Origin: Sphingomonas aurantiaca
GTDB lineage: Bacteria; Pseudomonadota; Alphaproteobacteria; Sphingomonadales; Sphingomonadaceae
DNA length: 64,000 bases
NCBI RefSeq assembly: GCF_003050705.1
Contig: NZ_QAOG01000002.1
Location: 124,001-188,000 of the forward strand
Direction of reading: 5' to 3'
The notes under the pieces are model-generated. The model saw only the letters and a list, made by a program, of their open reading frames with translations, was not told where the DNA came from and did no database searches. Within the stretch, counting starts at the first letter, position 1. Every line of letters starts with the position of its first letter. Shown piece by piece: positions 51,973 through 62,248 of the stretch. The position numbers were made by a program, and so were the translations under genes.

Positions 51973-52713
51973 TTGGCCCTCCCGCCGAAAACCGATGAAG
52001 CATTCCTGCGCGAGGTCGACGAAGAACTCCGTCGCGACAAACTCGCCGGATTCTGGACGAACTGGGGTATCTGGGTCGCGATCGGCGTCGTCGCCGCGCT
52101 CGCCGCGCTTGCCGGCTTCCTTTACTGGCAGCATCACAATGGCGAGACCGCCGGCGTTGAGGGTGAACAGCTCCAGGCCGCCTACGACTCGCTCGGCGCG
52201 AACAACGCCGCCGCCGCGTCCAAGCCGCTCGCCGAGCTCGCCAAGTCGAACCGCGACGGCTACCGCGCGCTGGCGATGTTCACGCAGGCTGACATCCTTC
52301 TCCAGAAGGACGATCTGAAGGGCGCCGCCGCCAAGCTGGGCGCGATTGCGGCGGATAGCTCGCTGGCCAAGCCGTTCCGCGATCTCGCACTCGTCCGCCA
52401 GACGTCGGCCGAGTTCGATACGCTCAAGCCGCAGGTCATCGTCGAGCGCCTCCGTCCACTCGCGGTCCCCGGTGGTCCGTGGCTCGGCAGCGCGGGCGAG
52501 ATGGTCGCGATCTCCTATCTCCGCATGAACCAGCGTCAGCAGGCGGGCACACTGTTCGGCCAGATCGCGCGCGACACCGGCGTGCCGGAGACGATTCGTC
52601 AACGTGCCGTTCAGATGGCGGGCGTACTGGGCGTGGACGCTGTTGCCAGTACCGGGCCTACCGCCGGGACACCGACCCCGGTCGCATCAAACGAGGATAC
52701 CAAGGCGCAATGA
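51973..52713 (+). CDS. TPR-type membrane protein (YfgM-like) upstream of bamB
   Basis: Inner-membrane protein of 246 residues with a TTG start; GGAG lies 7 bases upstream. A single helix (about 29-50, WGIWVAIGVVAALAALAGFL) follows a charged N-terminus (DEELRRDKLAGFWTNWG), so the bulk faces the periplasm. The rest is an Ala-rich helical tetratricopeptide-like repeat. E. coli YfgM, also next to bamB (yfgL), is a SecYEG-associated periplasmic helper. The stop overlaps the bamB ATG (ATGA), indicating coupling. Confidence 0.9.
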   Translation: MALPPKTDEAFLREVDEELRRDKLAGFWTNWGIWVAIGVVAALAALAGFLYWQHHNGETAGVEGEQLQAAYDSLGANNAAAASKPLAELAKSNRDGYRALAMFTQADILLQKDDLKGAAAKLGAIAADSSLAKPFRDLALVRQTSAEFDTLKPQVIVERLRPLAVPGGPWLGSAGEMVAISYLRMNQRQQAGTLFGQIARDTGVPETIRQRAVQMAGVLGVDAVASTGPTAGTPTPVASNEDTKAQ

Positions 52714-54032
52714 TGAAGACATATCGGGTGACGGTCGCCGTCGCCGCGCTGATGGCGCTCAGCGGTTGTGGGATCTTCAAGGGCGGCGTGAAAAAGACGC
52801 CGACGGTCGGCGACCGCGTCTCGATCCTGGTCTCGGAGAACGAGGTCGAGGCCGACAAGACGATCGCCGACGTCCAGGTCCTGTTGCCGGCCCCCGCGGT
52901 CAACGACGCCTGGGCGCAGCCCGGCGGCAACCCCGCCAAGTCGATGGGTCAGCTCGCGCTCGGCGACCAGCCCAAGCGCGCATGGCAGGCGTCGATCGAT
53001 GGCGGCTCCAACCGCGAGCGTCTCGGCGCCGCACCGGTGGTTGCCGACAACAAGCTGTTCGTGACCGACGTCACCGCGACCATCCACGCGTTTGCCGCGG
53101 ACACCGGCGCGGCGCTGTGGAGCGCGGGAATCACCGAAGGCAAGCTTAACAAAGCCGCCCGGTTCGGTGGCGGCGTCAGCTATGACGACGGCAAGCTCTA
53201 TGCGACCGATGGCGTCGGCGACGTCGTCGCGATGAACGCCGCCGACGGCGCCATCCTGTGGCGCGCCAAGCCCGGTGCGCCGCTGCGTGGATCGCCGACT
53301 GTCGCCAATGGCGCGGTCTATGTCCTGACGCAGGACAACCAGGTCTTCTCGCTCAACCAGACCGACGGCAAGGTCCAGTGGGTCCAGTCGGGGACGCTCG
53401 AAACGCAGGGCGTGTTCGGCGTGGCCGCACCCGCGGTCAGCCAGGGCACCGTCGTGGCGGGCTTCTCGAGCGGCGAGCTCAGCGCCTATCGCTACGAGAA
53501 CGGCCGTATTCTGTGGCAGGACGCACTGTCGCGCACGTCGGTGACCACCTCGGTTTCCAGCCTGTCGGACATCGACGCCGCACCCGTGATCGACGGCGGC
53601 CGCGTCTACGCGGTCGGGCAGGGTGGCCGCATGGTCGCGCTCGAACTGTCGACCGGACAGCGTCTTTGGGAGCAGAATTTCGCCGGGATCTCGACCCCGT
53701 GGATCGCAGGCGAATGGCTGTTCGTCGTCACCGACGATGCTCGCCTGGTCTGCCTGTCGCGCTCGAACGGCAAGGCCCGTTGGATCGCGCAGCTGAAGCG
53801 GTTCCAGAACGAGAAGAAGCGCAGCAACGCGATTACCTGGTTCGGCCCGATCCTGGCCGGCAACCGCCTCGTCCTGACCAACTCGCGCGGCGAGATCAAC
53901 TTCGTCTCGCCGACCGATGGCACGGTCAGCTCGACGATCGAGACGAAGACGCCGTTCTCGCTGCCGCCGATCGTCGCCAACTCGACGCTCTATACGCTCG
54001 ACCAGAAGGGCAAGGTCACCGCCTACCGCTGA
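52710..54032 (+). CDS. bamB: Outer-membrane assembly lipoprotein BamB
   Basis: Beta-propeller lipoprotein of the BAM complex that helps insert outer-membrane proteins. It has 440 residues with a lipobox LMALSGCG (Cys about 19-20). PQQ-like propeller repeats show AFAADTGAALWSAGI, AMNAADGAILWRAKPG, SLNQTDGKVQWVQSG and ALELSTGQRLWEQNF. The start at 52710 is an ATG-ATG pair; either may be used. It is coupled to the YfgM-like gene and followed by der after a repeat. Confidence 0.95.
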   Translation: MMKTYRVTVAVAALMALSGCGIFKGGVKKTPTVGDRVSILVSENEVEADKTIADVQVLLPAPAVNDAWAQPGGNPAKSMGQLALGDQPKRAWQASIDGGSNRERLGAAPVVADNKLFVTDVTATIHAFAADTGAALWSAGITEGKLNKAARFGGGVSYDDGKLYATDGVGDVVAMNAADGAILWRAKPGAPLRGSPTVANGAVYVLTQDNQVFSLNQTDGKVQWVQSGTLETQGVFGVAAPAVSQGTVVAGFSSGELSAYRYENGRILWQDALSRTSVTTSVSSLSDIDAAPVIDGGRVYAVGQGGRMVALELSTGQRLWEQNFAGISTPWIAGEWLFVVTDDARLVCLSRSNGKARWIAQLKRFQNEKKRSNAITWFGPILAGNRLVLTNSRGEINFVSPTDGTVSSTIETKTPFSLPPIVANSTLYTLDQKGKVTAYR

Positions 54033-54040
54033 CCCAAACG

Positions 54041-54108
54041 CCCTCTCCCCGCCGGGGAGAGGGAAGGGGCCCGCCCGGCGAAGCCGGGTGGGAAGGGTGA
54101 GGGGGCGT
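54041..54108. repeat. C-rich palindromes between bamB and der
   Basis: CCCTCTCCCCGCCGGGGAGAGGG and CCCGCCCGGCGAAGCCGGGTGGG are two adjacent palindromes, each with a stem of 7-10 bp, 10 bases after the bamB stop. They belong with the 4315 and 7610 elements and may end the upstream transcript. Confidence 0.7.
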
Positions 54109-54218
54109 GAGGCGCGGATCACCCGCCCGAACTCCTCGTCCCCCCACGTTCCCCTCGCTCTCCATCAAGCGGAGAGGGACTAGGTGACCTTTGCCGCGAC
54201 ACGCGCTAAGGGCCTGCC

Positions 54219-55607
54219 ATGTCCAAACTCCCCGTGGTCGCGATCGTCGGCCGCCCAAATGTCGGCAAGTCGACCCTGTTCAACCGCCTCGTCGGCAAGA
54301 AGCTCGCGCTGGTCGACGACCGGCCCGGCGTCACGCGTGATCGGCGCGAGGGCGATGCGTCGCTGATCGGGCTCGAATTCCGCATCATCGACACCGCCGG
54401 TTACGAAGATCACGACGCGCAGACTCTGCCCGGCCGGATGCGCCAGCAGACCGAGGCCGCGGTCGAGCAGGCCGACGTCGCGCTGTTCCTGTTCGACGCG
54501 CGCGCTGGGATCGTGCCGCTCGACGAGGAGATTGCGCGCTGGCTCCGCACCGCCGACGTGCCCGTCATCCTCGTCGCCAACAAGGCCGAGGGCCGCGCGG
54601 GTGAAGACGGCATCCTCGAGTCGCTCGCGCTCGGCTTCGGCGATCCCGTCCAGCTGTCGGCCGAGCATGGCGAAGGCCTGGGCGACCTGTTCGAAGGCCT
54701 GCTCCCGCTGCTAGAAGGCAAGGAAGAGCCGCCCGAGGAACAACCCGACAACGAATATGAGGGCCCGCTGAAGCTCGCTATCGTCGGTCGTCCAAACGCC
54801 GGCAAGTCGACGCTCGTCAACCGTATCCTCGGCGAAGACCGCATGATTACCGGCCCCGAAGCGGGCATCACGCGCGATTCGATCAGCGTTGATTACGACT
54901 GGCACCCGACCGGTGGCGAAGCGCGGAAAGTGCGGCTGATCGACACCGCGGGCATGCGCAAGCGCGCCAAGGTGCAGGACAAGCTCGAGAAGATGTCGGT
55001 CGAGGACGCGCTGCACGCGGTCGACTTCGCCGAGGTCGTCGTGTTGCTGCTCGATGCCACGCTCGGGCTCGAGGCGCAGGATCTGCGCATCGCCGACAAG
55101 GTGCTGCAGGAGGGCCGCGCGCTCGTCATCGCGCTCAACAAATGGGACATCGCCGAGAGCGCGTCGTCGCTGTTCAACGGCGTCAAGCGCGCGCTCGAGG
55201 ATGGCCTGAGCCAGGTCAAGGGCGTCACCGTGATGACGGTGTCGGGCGCGACCGGAAAGGGCATCGACCAGTTGCTCCAGGCCTGTTTCGATACGCGCGA
55301 TGCCTGGTCGAAGCGCGTCGGCACCGGCGAACTCAACCGCTGGTTCGAGCGCGCGATCGAGGCGACCCCGCCGCCGGCGCCGGGCGGCAAGCGGATCAAG
55401 ATGCGCTACGTCACGCAGGTCAAGACTCGCCCGCCGAGCTTCGTGATCTTCGGCACGCGCGTCGATCAGCTGCCGGCGAGTTATGAGCGCTATCTGGTCA
55501 ATTCGATGCGCAAGGACCTCGGCTTCGGCGCGGTCCCGGTTCGTCTGATGTTCCGAGCGCCGAAGAACCCCTATGACGATAACGGCAAGGGCGGCGGCGG
55601 CAGCTAG
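54219..55607 (+). CDS. der: Ribosome biogenesis GTPase Der (EngA)
   Basis: Essential GTPase with two tandem G domains, needed for 50S subunit maturation. It has 462 residues. The first G domain has GRPNVGKSTL, DTAGYED and NKAEG; the second, GRPNAGKSTLVN, DTAGMRKRAKV and NKWDIAE. The C-terminal KH-like domain follows (INRWFERAIEATPPPAPGGKRIK-type, IVNSMRKDLGFGAVPVRL). A Gly/Asn-rich tail ends the protein. The TusA-like gene starts 6 bases after. Confidence 0.98.
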   Translation: MSKLPVVAIVGRPNVGKSTLFNRLVGKKLALVDDRPGVTRDRREGDASLIGLEFRIIDTAGYEDHDAQTLPGRMRQQTEAAVEQADVALFLFDARAGIVPLDEEIARWLRTADVPVILVANKAEGRAGEDGILESLALGFGDPVQLSAEHGEGLGDLFEGLLPLLEGKEEPPEEQPDNEYEGPLKLAIVGRPNAGKSTLVNRILGEDRMITGPEAGITRDSISVDYDWHPTGGEARKVRLIDTAGMRKRAKVQDKLEKMSVEDALHAVDFAEVVVLLLDATLGLEAQDLRIADKVLQEGRALVIALNKWDIAESASSLFNGVKRALEDGLSQVKGVTVMTVSGATGKGIDQLLQACFDTRDAWSKRVGTGELNRWFERAIEATPPPAPGGKRIKMRYVTQVKTRPPSFVIFGTRVDQLPASYERYLVNSMRKDLGFGAVPVRLMFRAPKNPYDDNGKGGGGS

Positions 55608-55613
55608 GCGCTG

Positions 55614-55832
55614 GTGTCCGGGGTGGTCCGCATCGACGCGCGGGGGATGCGCTGTCCCTGGCCGGCGATACGGCTCGCGCGTGCGTTGCGCGATGGTGCG
55701 CGCAGCGTCGAGGTGCTCGCGGACGACCCGCAGGCCCCGGCCGAGCTGGCGGCAGTCGCCAAGGCGTCGAATGCCGCGCTAGGGATCATTTTGGACGATT
55801 TTTACCGGATCTTTGTCGTAACTTGTCGGTAG
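55614..55832 (+). CDS. TusA-like sulfurtransferase
   Basis: Small SirA/TusA-fold protein of 72 residues with a GTG start. The conserved Cys14 is in ARGMRCPWPAIRLARAL, the CPxP-type signature of sulfur carriers. The strand SVEVLADDPQAPAELAAVAK matches the fold. The family moves persulfide sulfur to tRNA thiolation and other targets. It follows der by 6 bases; no tus partners adjoin it. Confidence 0.88.
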   Translation: MSGVVRIDARGMRCPWPAIRLARALRDGARSVEVLADDPQAPAELAAVAKASNAALGIILDDFYRIFVVTCR

Positions 55833-55915
55833 TATGACAACATTGTATTTACACGAACCGGATACGATGCGGTTCTGAGTTTCGTGGCGCTATTGCTTAA
55901 CGGGAGAAGGCGACA

Positions 55916-56353
55916 GTGTCGTTCGAAGGAAGCACCTTGGTCGACTGGCCAGCCTTTTCGCAGGCGCGGGCTGAGCTGGGTGCCGGGTTTGTCCGTATCC
56001 TCGGCTATTTTCGCGAGGACGGTGTCAAATCGGTCGCGTTGATCGAAGCGGCGATGCGGTCGCTCAACGCGGCGGCGATGGTAATCCCGGCGCATACGCT
56101 CAAGGGCGAAGCGCGGCAGTTTGGCGCCGAGCCGCTGGCCGATCTTGCGGAGGCGATCGAGACGATCGCGCGCGACTGTCTTGAAATGCAGGATACCCCC
56201 GAAGAGGCTCTGGAGCATATCGTCAATCTGCGGCCGCTGTTCGACCAGACGCTGACGTTGCTCGAGCGTGAGGCCAACCCGATCATCGCGCGAAAACCCG
56301 CGGCCGGTGGCTTCGGTCGTCGCGCCGTGCCGACGGGCTTCGGCGAAGACTAG
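55916..56353 (+). CDS. Histidine phosphotransfer (Hpt) domain protein
   Basis: Single-domain Hpt protein, 145 residues, with a GTG start and GGGAGAAGG upstream. The phosphoacceptor is His60 in PAHTLKGEARQFGA, the standard Hpt signature. The four-helix bundle is completed by ADLAEAIETIARDCLE and LRPLFDQTLTLLEREANP. A Gly-rich tail follows. Its kinase and receiver partners are unknown; candidates in the window are the CckA and LOV hybrid kinases, but CckA normally uses ChpT. It sits in an AT-richer stretch (55833-55915), a possible promoter. Confidence 0.87.
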   Translation: MSFEGSTLVDWPAFSQARAELGAGFVRILGYFREDGVKSVALIEAAMRSLNAAAMVIPAHTLKGEARQFGAEPLADLAEAIETIARDCLEMQDTPEEALEHIVNLRPLFDQTLTLLEREANPIIARKPAAGGFGRRAVPTGFGED

Positions 56354-56362
56354 GATCGAGGC

Positions 56363-56434
56363 GGGCTGCATCCTCCGCCAGCTGGTGCAGGATGCAGCCC
56401 GTTAGGGGCCGGCGATACCCGGGAGGGTATCGCC
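56363..56434. terminator. Two hairpins between convergent hpt and bfr genes
   Basis: GGGCTGCATCCT...AGGATGCAGCCC makes a 12-bp stem, and GGCGATACCC-GGGA-GGGTATCGCC a 10-bp stem, end to end. They sit between the convergent ends of the Hpt and bfr genes and may end transcription both ways. No long T-run is present. Confidence 0.7.
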
Positions 56435-56440
56435 TGGCGG

Positions 56441-56962
56441 TTACCCCTTCAGATACGGCGCCGCGCCAGCCTTGGGCGAATCGTGCTCGGAGATCGAGTT
56501 CAGCTGGATGTAGTTGTGGATGCCCATCCGCGCGATCATCTCGAACTGGCGCTCGAGCGTGTCGACATGCTCTTCCTCGCTGGCGAGGATGCGGGCGAAC
56601 AGGTCGCGGCTGATATAGTCCTTGACCTCTTCGCAGTAGGAGATCGCGCACTTGAGCTGGACGGTCGCCTCGACCTCGAGCGCGAGATCCGACTTCAGGA
56701 CCTCCTCGACGGTCTCGCCGATGCGCAGCCGGCCGAGCAACTGGAAATTGGGCAGGCCGTCGAGAAACAGGATGCGCTCCGACAACCAGTCGGCATGCTT
56801 CATCTCGTCGATCGATTCCATCCGCTCATACTGGGCGAGCTTGTAGACGCCCCAATGCTCGAGCATCCGGTAATGGAGCCAATATTGGTTGACCGCGGTG
56901 AGCTCGTTCTTGAGCGCCTCGTTCAGATAGTCGATTACTTGGGGGTCGCCGCGCATGGCCAT
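56441..56962 (-). CDS. bfr: Bacterioferritin
   Basis: Iron-storage protein that forms a 24-mer cage with ferroxidase centres and heme. It has 173 residues with the ferritin-like helices: EALKNELTAVNQYWLHYRML (ferroxidase Glu), ESIDEMKHADWLSERILFLDG (Glu and His ligands, heme Met region) and LFARILASEEEHVDTLERQF. The ATG at 56962 is used; the second ATG (56956) is also possible. It precedes the end of bfd by about 100 bases on the same strand, suggesting a bfd-bfr transcript. Confidence 0.98.
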   Translation of the reverse strand: MAMRGDPQVIDYLNEALKNELTAVNQYWLHYRMLEHWGVYKLAQYERMESIDEMKHADWLSERILFLDGLPNFQLLGRLRIGETVEEVLKSDLALEVEATVQLKCAISYCEEVKDYISRDLFARILASEEEHVDTLERQFEMIARMGIHNYIQLNSISEHDSPKAGAAPYLKG

Positions 56963-57058
56963 ATCTCCGTCACCTCTGCGCAGTATGTAGCGGGCTAACC
57001 TGGATCACGGCAACCCCGAAAACTCCAGGATTTCTGCGGGTTTCAGCGCTTGCGAGCG

Positions 57059-57229
57059 CTACGCAGCAGCGCGTTCCTCGTTGATAATCGCACGCGCTAC
57101 CGATGTGCACTGGCCGCATTTGGGCTGGCGACCGAGCGAGCGGAACGCCTGGCACGGCGTGGTGCACCCGCCGCGCGCGCAGCTGCGGACATCGGATTCT
57201 CGTATGGCATTGCAAACGCAGACGACCAT
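57059..57229 (-). CDS. bfd: Bacterioferritin-associated ferredoxin (Bfd-like, 2Fe-2S)
   Basis: 56-residue [2Fe-2S] protein that helps release iron from bacterioferritin by reduction. It starts at 57229 with AAGGAG upstream. The cluster ligands fit CVCN (Cys4, Cys6) and CGQC (Cys38, Cys41), the BFD_like spacing. Extra cysteines at 17, 22 and 26 lie in the ARGGCTTPCQA segment. It sits just upstream of bfr, the usual partner. Two Fur-like palindromes lie within 80 bases of its start. Confidence 0.93.
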   Translation of the reverse strand: MVVCVCNAIRESDVRSCARGGCTTPCQAFRSLGRQPKCGQCTSVARAIINEERAAA

Positions 57230-57265
57230 GGAAGCTCCTTCGTGTTGGAGCTGGAATACGGATAA

Positions 57266-57305
57266 TGCGAACCAGTCGCAAGCTGTTTTGCGTCTTATTC
57301 GCAAC
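57266..57305 (-). promoter_or_regulatory. Two Fur-like palindromes upstream of bfd
   Basis: TGCGA-ACCAG-TCGCA (57266-57280) and TTGCG-TCTTATT-CGCAA (57289-57305) are two inverted repeats in tandem with the same half-site, upstream of bfd. They resemble iron-regulator boxes of alphaproteobacteria (TTGCGA-type half-sites with an AT-rich centre). The second overlaps the 3' end of the DUF418 gene. Control by Fur, Irr or a relative is inferred. Confidence 0.65.
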
Positions 57306-58560
57306 AACCCGAACGGCTCGCCGCGCTTGGCGAACCACGCATCGGTTGCCACGCGAATCGCGACAGGCTGCGCCACAGCCATTCGAGCGGACCGTATCGG
57401 AACCGATCGAGCCACGGCTTCGACCAGGCGAGCATCAGCAGCCAGATCGGAACGACGACGAGGTACAGCTGCGCGCGGGAAAGCTCGCCGTACAGGCCGA
57501 GGCCGTAGCCGTAGAATATGGTGGTGCAGATCATGGTCGTGCCGAGATAGTTGGAGAACGCCATGCGCCCCGCCGCCGACACGCGCGTCGTCAGCCAGCC
57601 GCCCGGGCGCGCCAGCACGATGATCGCCGCGGCATAGCCCATGATCGTGAGCGGCCTGAGCGGCGTCGCAAGCGCCAGCCACGACAGCGCGACATAGCGG
57701 GCGTCGAACCCGTGGCCGATGTCGAATGCGACGATCCCAGCATAGCCGACCCACCCGATCGCGATCCCTGTGACGGCGACGACGATGTAGCGTCGTCGCG
57801 TCCAGTCGCCGGTAAGGAACCCCGAGCGCAGGCCCGCCATGCCGAGCAACATGAAGCCGAGCGTTTCGGGGCCTCCGACCGTCAGGAACGTGATCGGCCC
57901 GACCGCGTGCGTCCAGCGCCACGCGACCAGATCGTGCCACGTGCCACGCCCGATCGCGAGTTCGCGCGCCACGGCGGCGGGGGAGGGCTGGCCGAACTGA
58001 TCCGCCAGCGATTGCCAGTTCGCGATCGTGCGTGCCGTTGCGCCGGCCTTGTGCGCGGCGGCGTGGAGGTCGAACGCATAGGCGGTCAGCGTGCCGAGTT
58101 CGAGCGTCTGTACCGCGATACAGGCGAGGCCGAGCCCGATCAGCCAGCGGACCGGTAGCCGGGCGAACATATACGCGATGGCGCCGACGAGGGCGTAATG
58201 CGCGAGGATGTCGCCCCACCACAGCAGGTAGAGATGCGCGACGCCGAACACGAAAAGCCACGCCATTCGGCGCAGGTGGATGGTCGCGGGGTCGTCGCCA
58301 TTCGCGCTCGCGCGGTCGATGACCAGCAGCATCGACGCGCCGAACAGGAATGAGAACAGCCCGCGCATCTTGCCGTCGATGACGATGAACGTCGCGGTCC
58401 ACGCGATCAGGTCGGGCGTGCTCGGCGAGCCCATCGAGGCGGGCGTCATATACGCGAATTCGGGAAAGCCGAATGCGGCGATGTTCGCGGCAAGGATGCC
58501 CATCACCGCGACGCCGCGGATGACGTCCAGGGTGGCGATTCTGGTGGGGGCGGGGGTCAT
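57295..58560 (-). CDS. DUF418 domain membrane protein
   Basis: Polytopic inner-membrane protein, 421 residues, with about nine or ten hydrophobic segments. The N-terminus IATLDVIRGVAVMGILAANI and the DUF418 C-terminal region (AFSNYLGTTMICTTIFYGYGLGLYG, VPIWLLMLAWSKPWLDRFRYGPLEWLWR) identify the family. It resembles acyltransferase-like membrane proteins of unknown substrate. The ATG at 58560 is used; no ribosome binding site is evident. The 26-nt element ends 7 bases before it. Confidence 0.9.
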   Translation of the reverse strand: MTPAPTRIATLDVIRGVAVMGILAANIAAFGFPEFAYMTPASMGSPSTPDLIAWTATFIVIDGKMRGLFSFLFGASMLLVIDRASANGDDPATIHLRRMAWLFVFGVAHLYLLWWGDILAHYALVGAIAYMFARLPVRWLIGLGLACIAVQTLELGTLTAYAFDLHAAAHKAGATARTIANWQSLADQFGQPSPAAVARELAIGRGTWHDLVAWRWTHAVGPITFLTVGGPETLGFMLLGMAGLRSGFLTGDWTRRRYIVVAVTGIAIGWVGYAGIVAFDIGHGFDARYVALSWLALATPLRPLTIMGYAAAIIVLARPGGWLTTRVSAAGRMAFSNYLGTTMICTTIFYGYGLGLYGELSRAQLYLVVVPIWLLMLAWSKPWLDRFRYGPLEWLWRSLSRFAWQPMRGSPSAASRSGCCE

Positions 58561-58567
58561 GCCGGCA

Positions 58568-58593
58568 GAGTGAAGTATAGGAAGTATAGACGC
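58568..58593 (-). promoter_or_regulatory. 26-nt duplicated element upstream of the DUF418 gene
   Basis: Identical on the minus strand to 28993-29018 in front of rmuC, with the same orientation relative to the downstream gene. It contains two 9-base units TATACTTCC and TATACTTCA. It ends 7 bases before the DUF418 ATG, so a leader, if it starts here, would be very short or absent. Confidence 0.6.
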
Positions 58594-58777
58594 TCGCGCG
58601 GGTCGTGATGACCGACCGGTGTGGCGTCGTGCGACGGTACTTTAGTGCGGGAGGGGAGCGGCGGTGCCATGCCGGATTGCTGGCATAGGCGAGGCGCGTA
58701 GGACAGCGCGATTTTGGATCGCTTGGGTGTCAGGTAGATGTGTGGGCCACCGGCGGGACCGAAGAGCCGCCGCCCTC

Positions 58778-58835
58778 TTGTTCTCCCGCGAAGGCGGGAG
58801 CCCAGTCTGGGCCCCCGCCTTCGCGGGGGAACAAG
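58778..58835. repeat. Palindromic repeat, CGCGAAGGCGGGAG type
   Basis: TTGTTCTCCCGCGAAGGCGG continuing GAGCCCAGTCTGGG pairs with CCCCCGCCTTCGCGGGGGAA CAAG. The same family as 4515 and 36598. The gap 58561-59020 (460 bases) between the DUF418 gene and the purL end holds this, the repeat at 58874, the 26-nt element, and no supported gene. Confidence 0.85.
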
Positions 58836-58873
58836 CGCGGTTCGTGCTGGCGGTCCGCACTGCACAAATCCCA

Positions 58874-58977
58874 CCACCCCGGCGAAGGCCGGGGCCCAAA
58901 TGGGAAGGCCTTAGTAAGGATGGCAGCGCGAGGTTACTGCGGCCATTCCAATTGGGCCCCGGCCTTCGCCGGGGGGG
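58874..58977. repeat. Long palindromic repeat, CCACCCCGGCGAAGGCCGGGG type
   Basis: CCACCCCGGCGAAGGCCGGG continuing GCCCAAATGGG pairs with CCAATTGGGCCCCGGCCTTC GCCGGGG. It is adjacent to the other-type palindrome, and to purL's stop. Confidence 0.85.
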
Positions 58978-59020
58978 CGTGTGTAGGGGGGGCTCTAACT
59001 TTACCCGCCCCCGGACCCCA

Positions 59021-61249
<2,229 letters not shown>

Positions 61250-61369
61250 GGGGCGGGCTTTAGCGGGGTAGGGGCCGCCCGTCACCTGTGTGCACCCCGA
61301 CAAATTGCGCGCGGGGGGATTTATCGCGGCTATGGGGGGGCGGGGCGATTGCCCGCGCCCCCGGCCTGA

Positions 61370-62197
61370 TCAGCCGTAGGGCGGCTGCGTGTAGCCCTTG
61401 GGGCTCAGCGTGAAAATGTCGCAGCCGGTTTCGGTGATGCCGATCGAATGTTCGAACTGCGCCGAGAGCGAGCGGTCGCGCGTCACCGCCGTCCAGCCGT
61501 CGTCGAGCAGCTTCACGTCGGGGCGGCCGATGTTGATCATCGGTTCGATCGTGAAGATCATGCCGGGGCGCAGCTCGGGGCCGGTGCCTGGCTTGCCGAC
61601 ATGGACGACCTCGGGCGCGTCGTGGAACAGTCGGCCGACGCCGTGGCCGCAGAAGTCACGGACCACGCCGTAGCGGTGCTTCTCCGCATGACGCTGGATC
61701 GCGTTGGCGACGTCGCCCATGCGGTTGCCGGGCTTGGCCTGTTCGATGCCGAGCATGAGGCATTCATAGGTGACCTCAACGAGGCGGCGTGCCTTGATGG
61801 GCACGTCGCCGATCAGGTACATCCGGCTCGTATCGCCGTGCCAGCCGTCGAGCAACGGCGTCACGTCGACATTGACGATGTCGCCCGATTTCAACGTCTT
61901 CTCGCTCGGGATGCCGTGGCAGACGACATGGTTGATCGAGATGCAGACGCTGTGCGTGTAGCCGCGATAGCCGAGCGTCGCGGGGACGCCGCCGCCGGCG
62001 ATGATGAAGTCGTAGATCAGCCGGTCGATTTCGGCGGTCGTCACGCCGGGCACCATGTGGGGGACGATCATGTCGAGCGTCTCGGCGGCGAGCTGGCCCG
62101 CCTTCATCATGCCTTCGAACGCGGCGGGGCCGTGCAGCTTGATGGCGCCAGTGCGCGCGTCGGGCTGGTCGGAGGTGACGGTTACATATTCGGTCAT
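61370..62197 (-). CDS. map: Methionine aminopeptidase, type I
   Basis: Removes the N-terminal methionine from nascent proteins. It has 275 residues from the ATG at 62197. The metal ligands are all visible: Asp111 (VNVDV), Asp122 (GDTSR), His185 (CGHGVG), Glu218 (TIEPM) and Glu249 (QFEHS), with His94 in VCHGIPSE. A ~15-residue N-terminal extension precedes the core. It is divergent from the CinA-type gene across 51 bases. The frame stays open upstream but is antisense to that gene. Confidence 0.98.
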   Translation of the reverse strand: MTEYVTVTSDQPDARTGAIKLHGPAAFEGMMKAGQLAAETLDMIVPHMVPGVTTAEIDRLIYDFIIAGGGVPATLGYRGYTHSVCISINHVVCHGIPSEKTLKSGDIVNVDVTPLLDGWHGDTSRMYLIGDVPIKARRLVEVTYECLMLGIEQAKPGNRMGDVANAIQRHAEKHRYGVVRDFCGHGVGRLFHDAPEVVHVGKPGTGPELRPGMIFTIEPMINIGRPDVKLLDDGWTAVTRDRSLSAQFEHSIGITETGCDIFTLSPKGYTQPPYG

Positions 62198-62248
62198 GAC
62201 GCGCGATATAGCGTAGCGACGGCTCTTTTGCGAGGCTATGCGGGGGGC

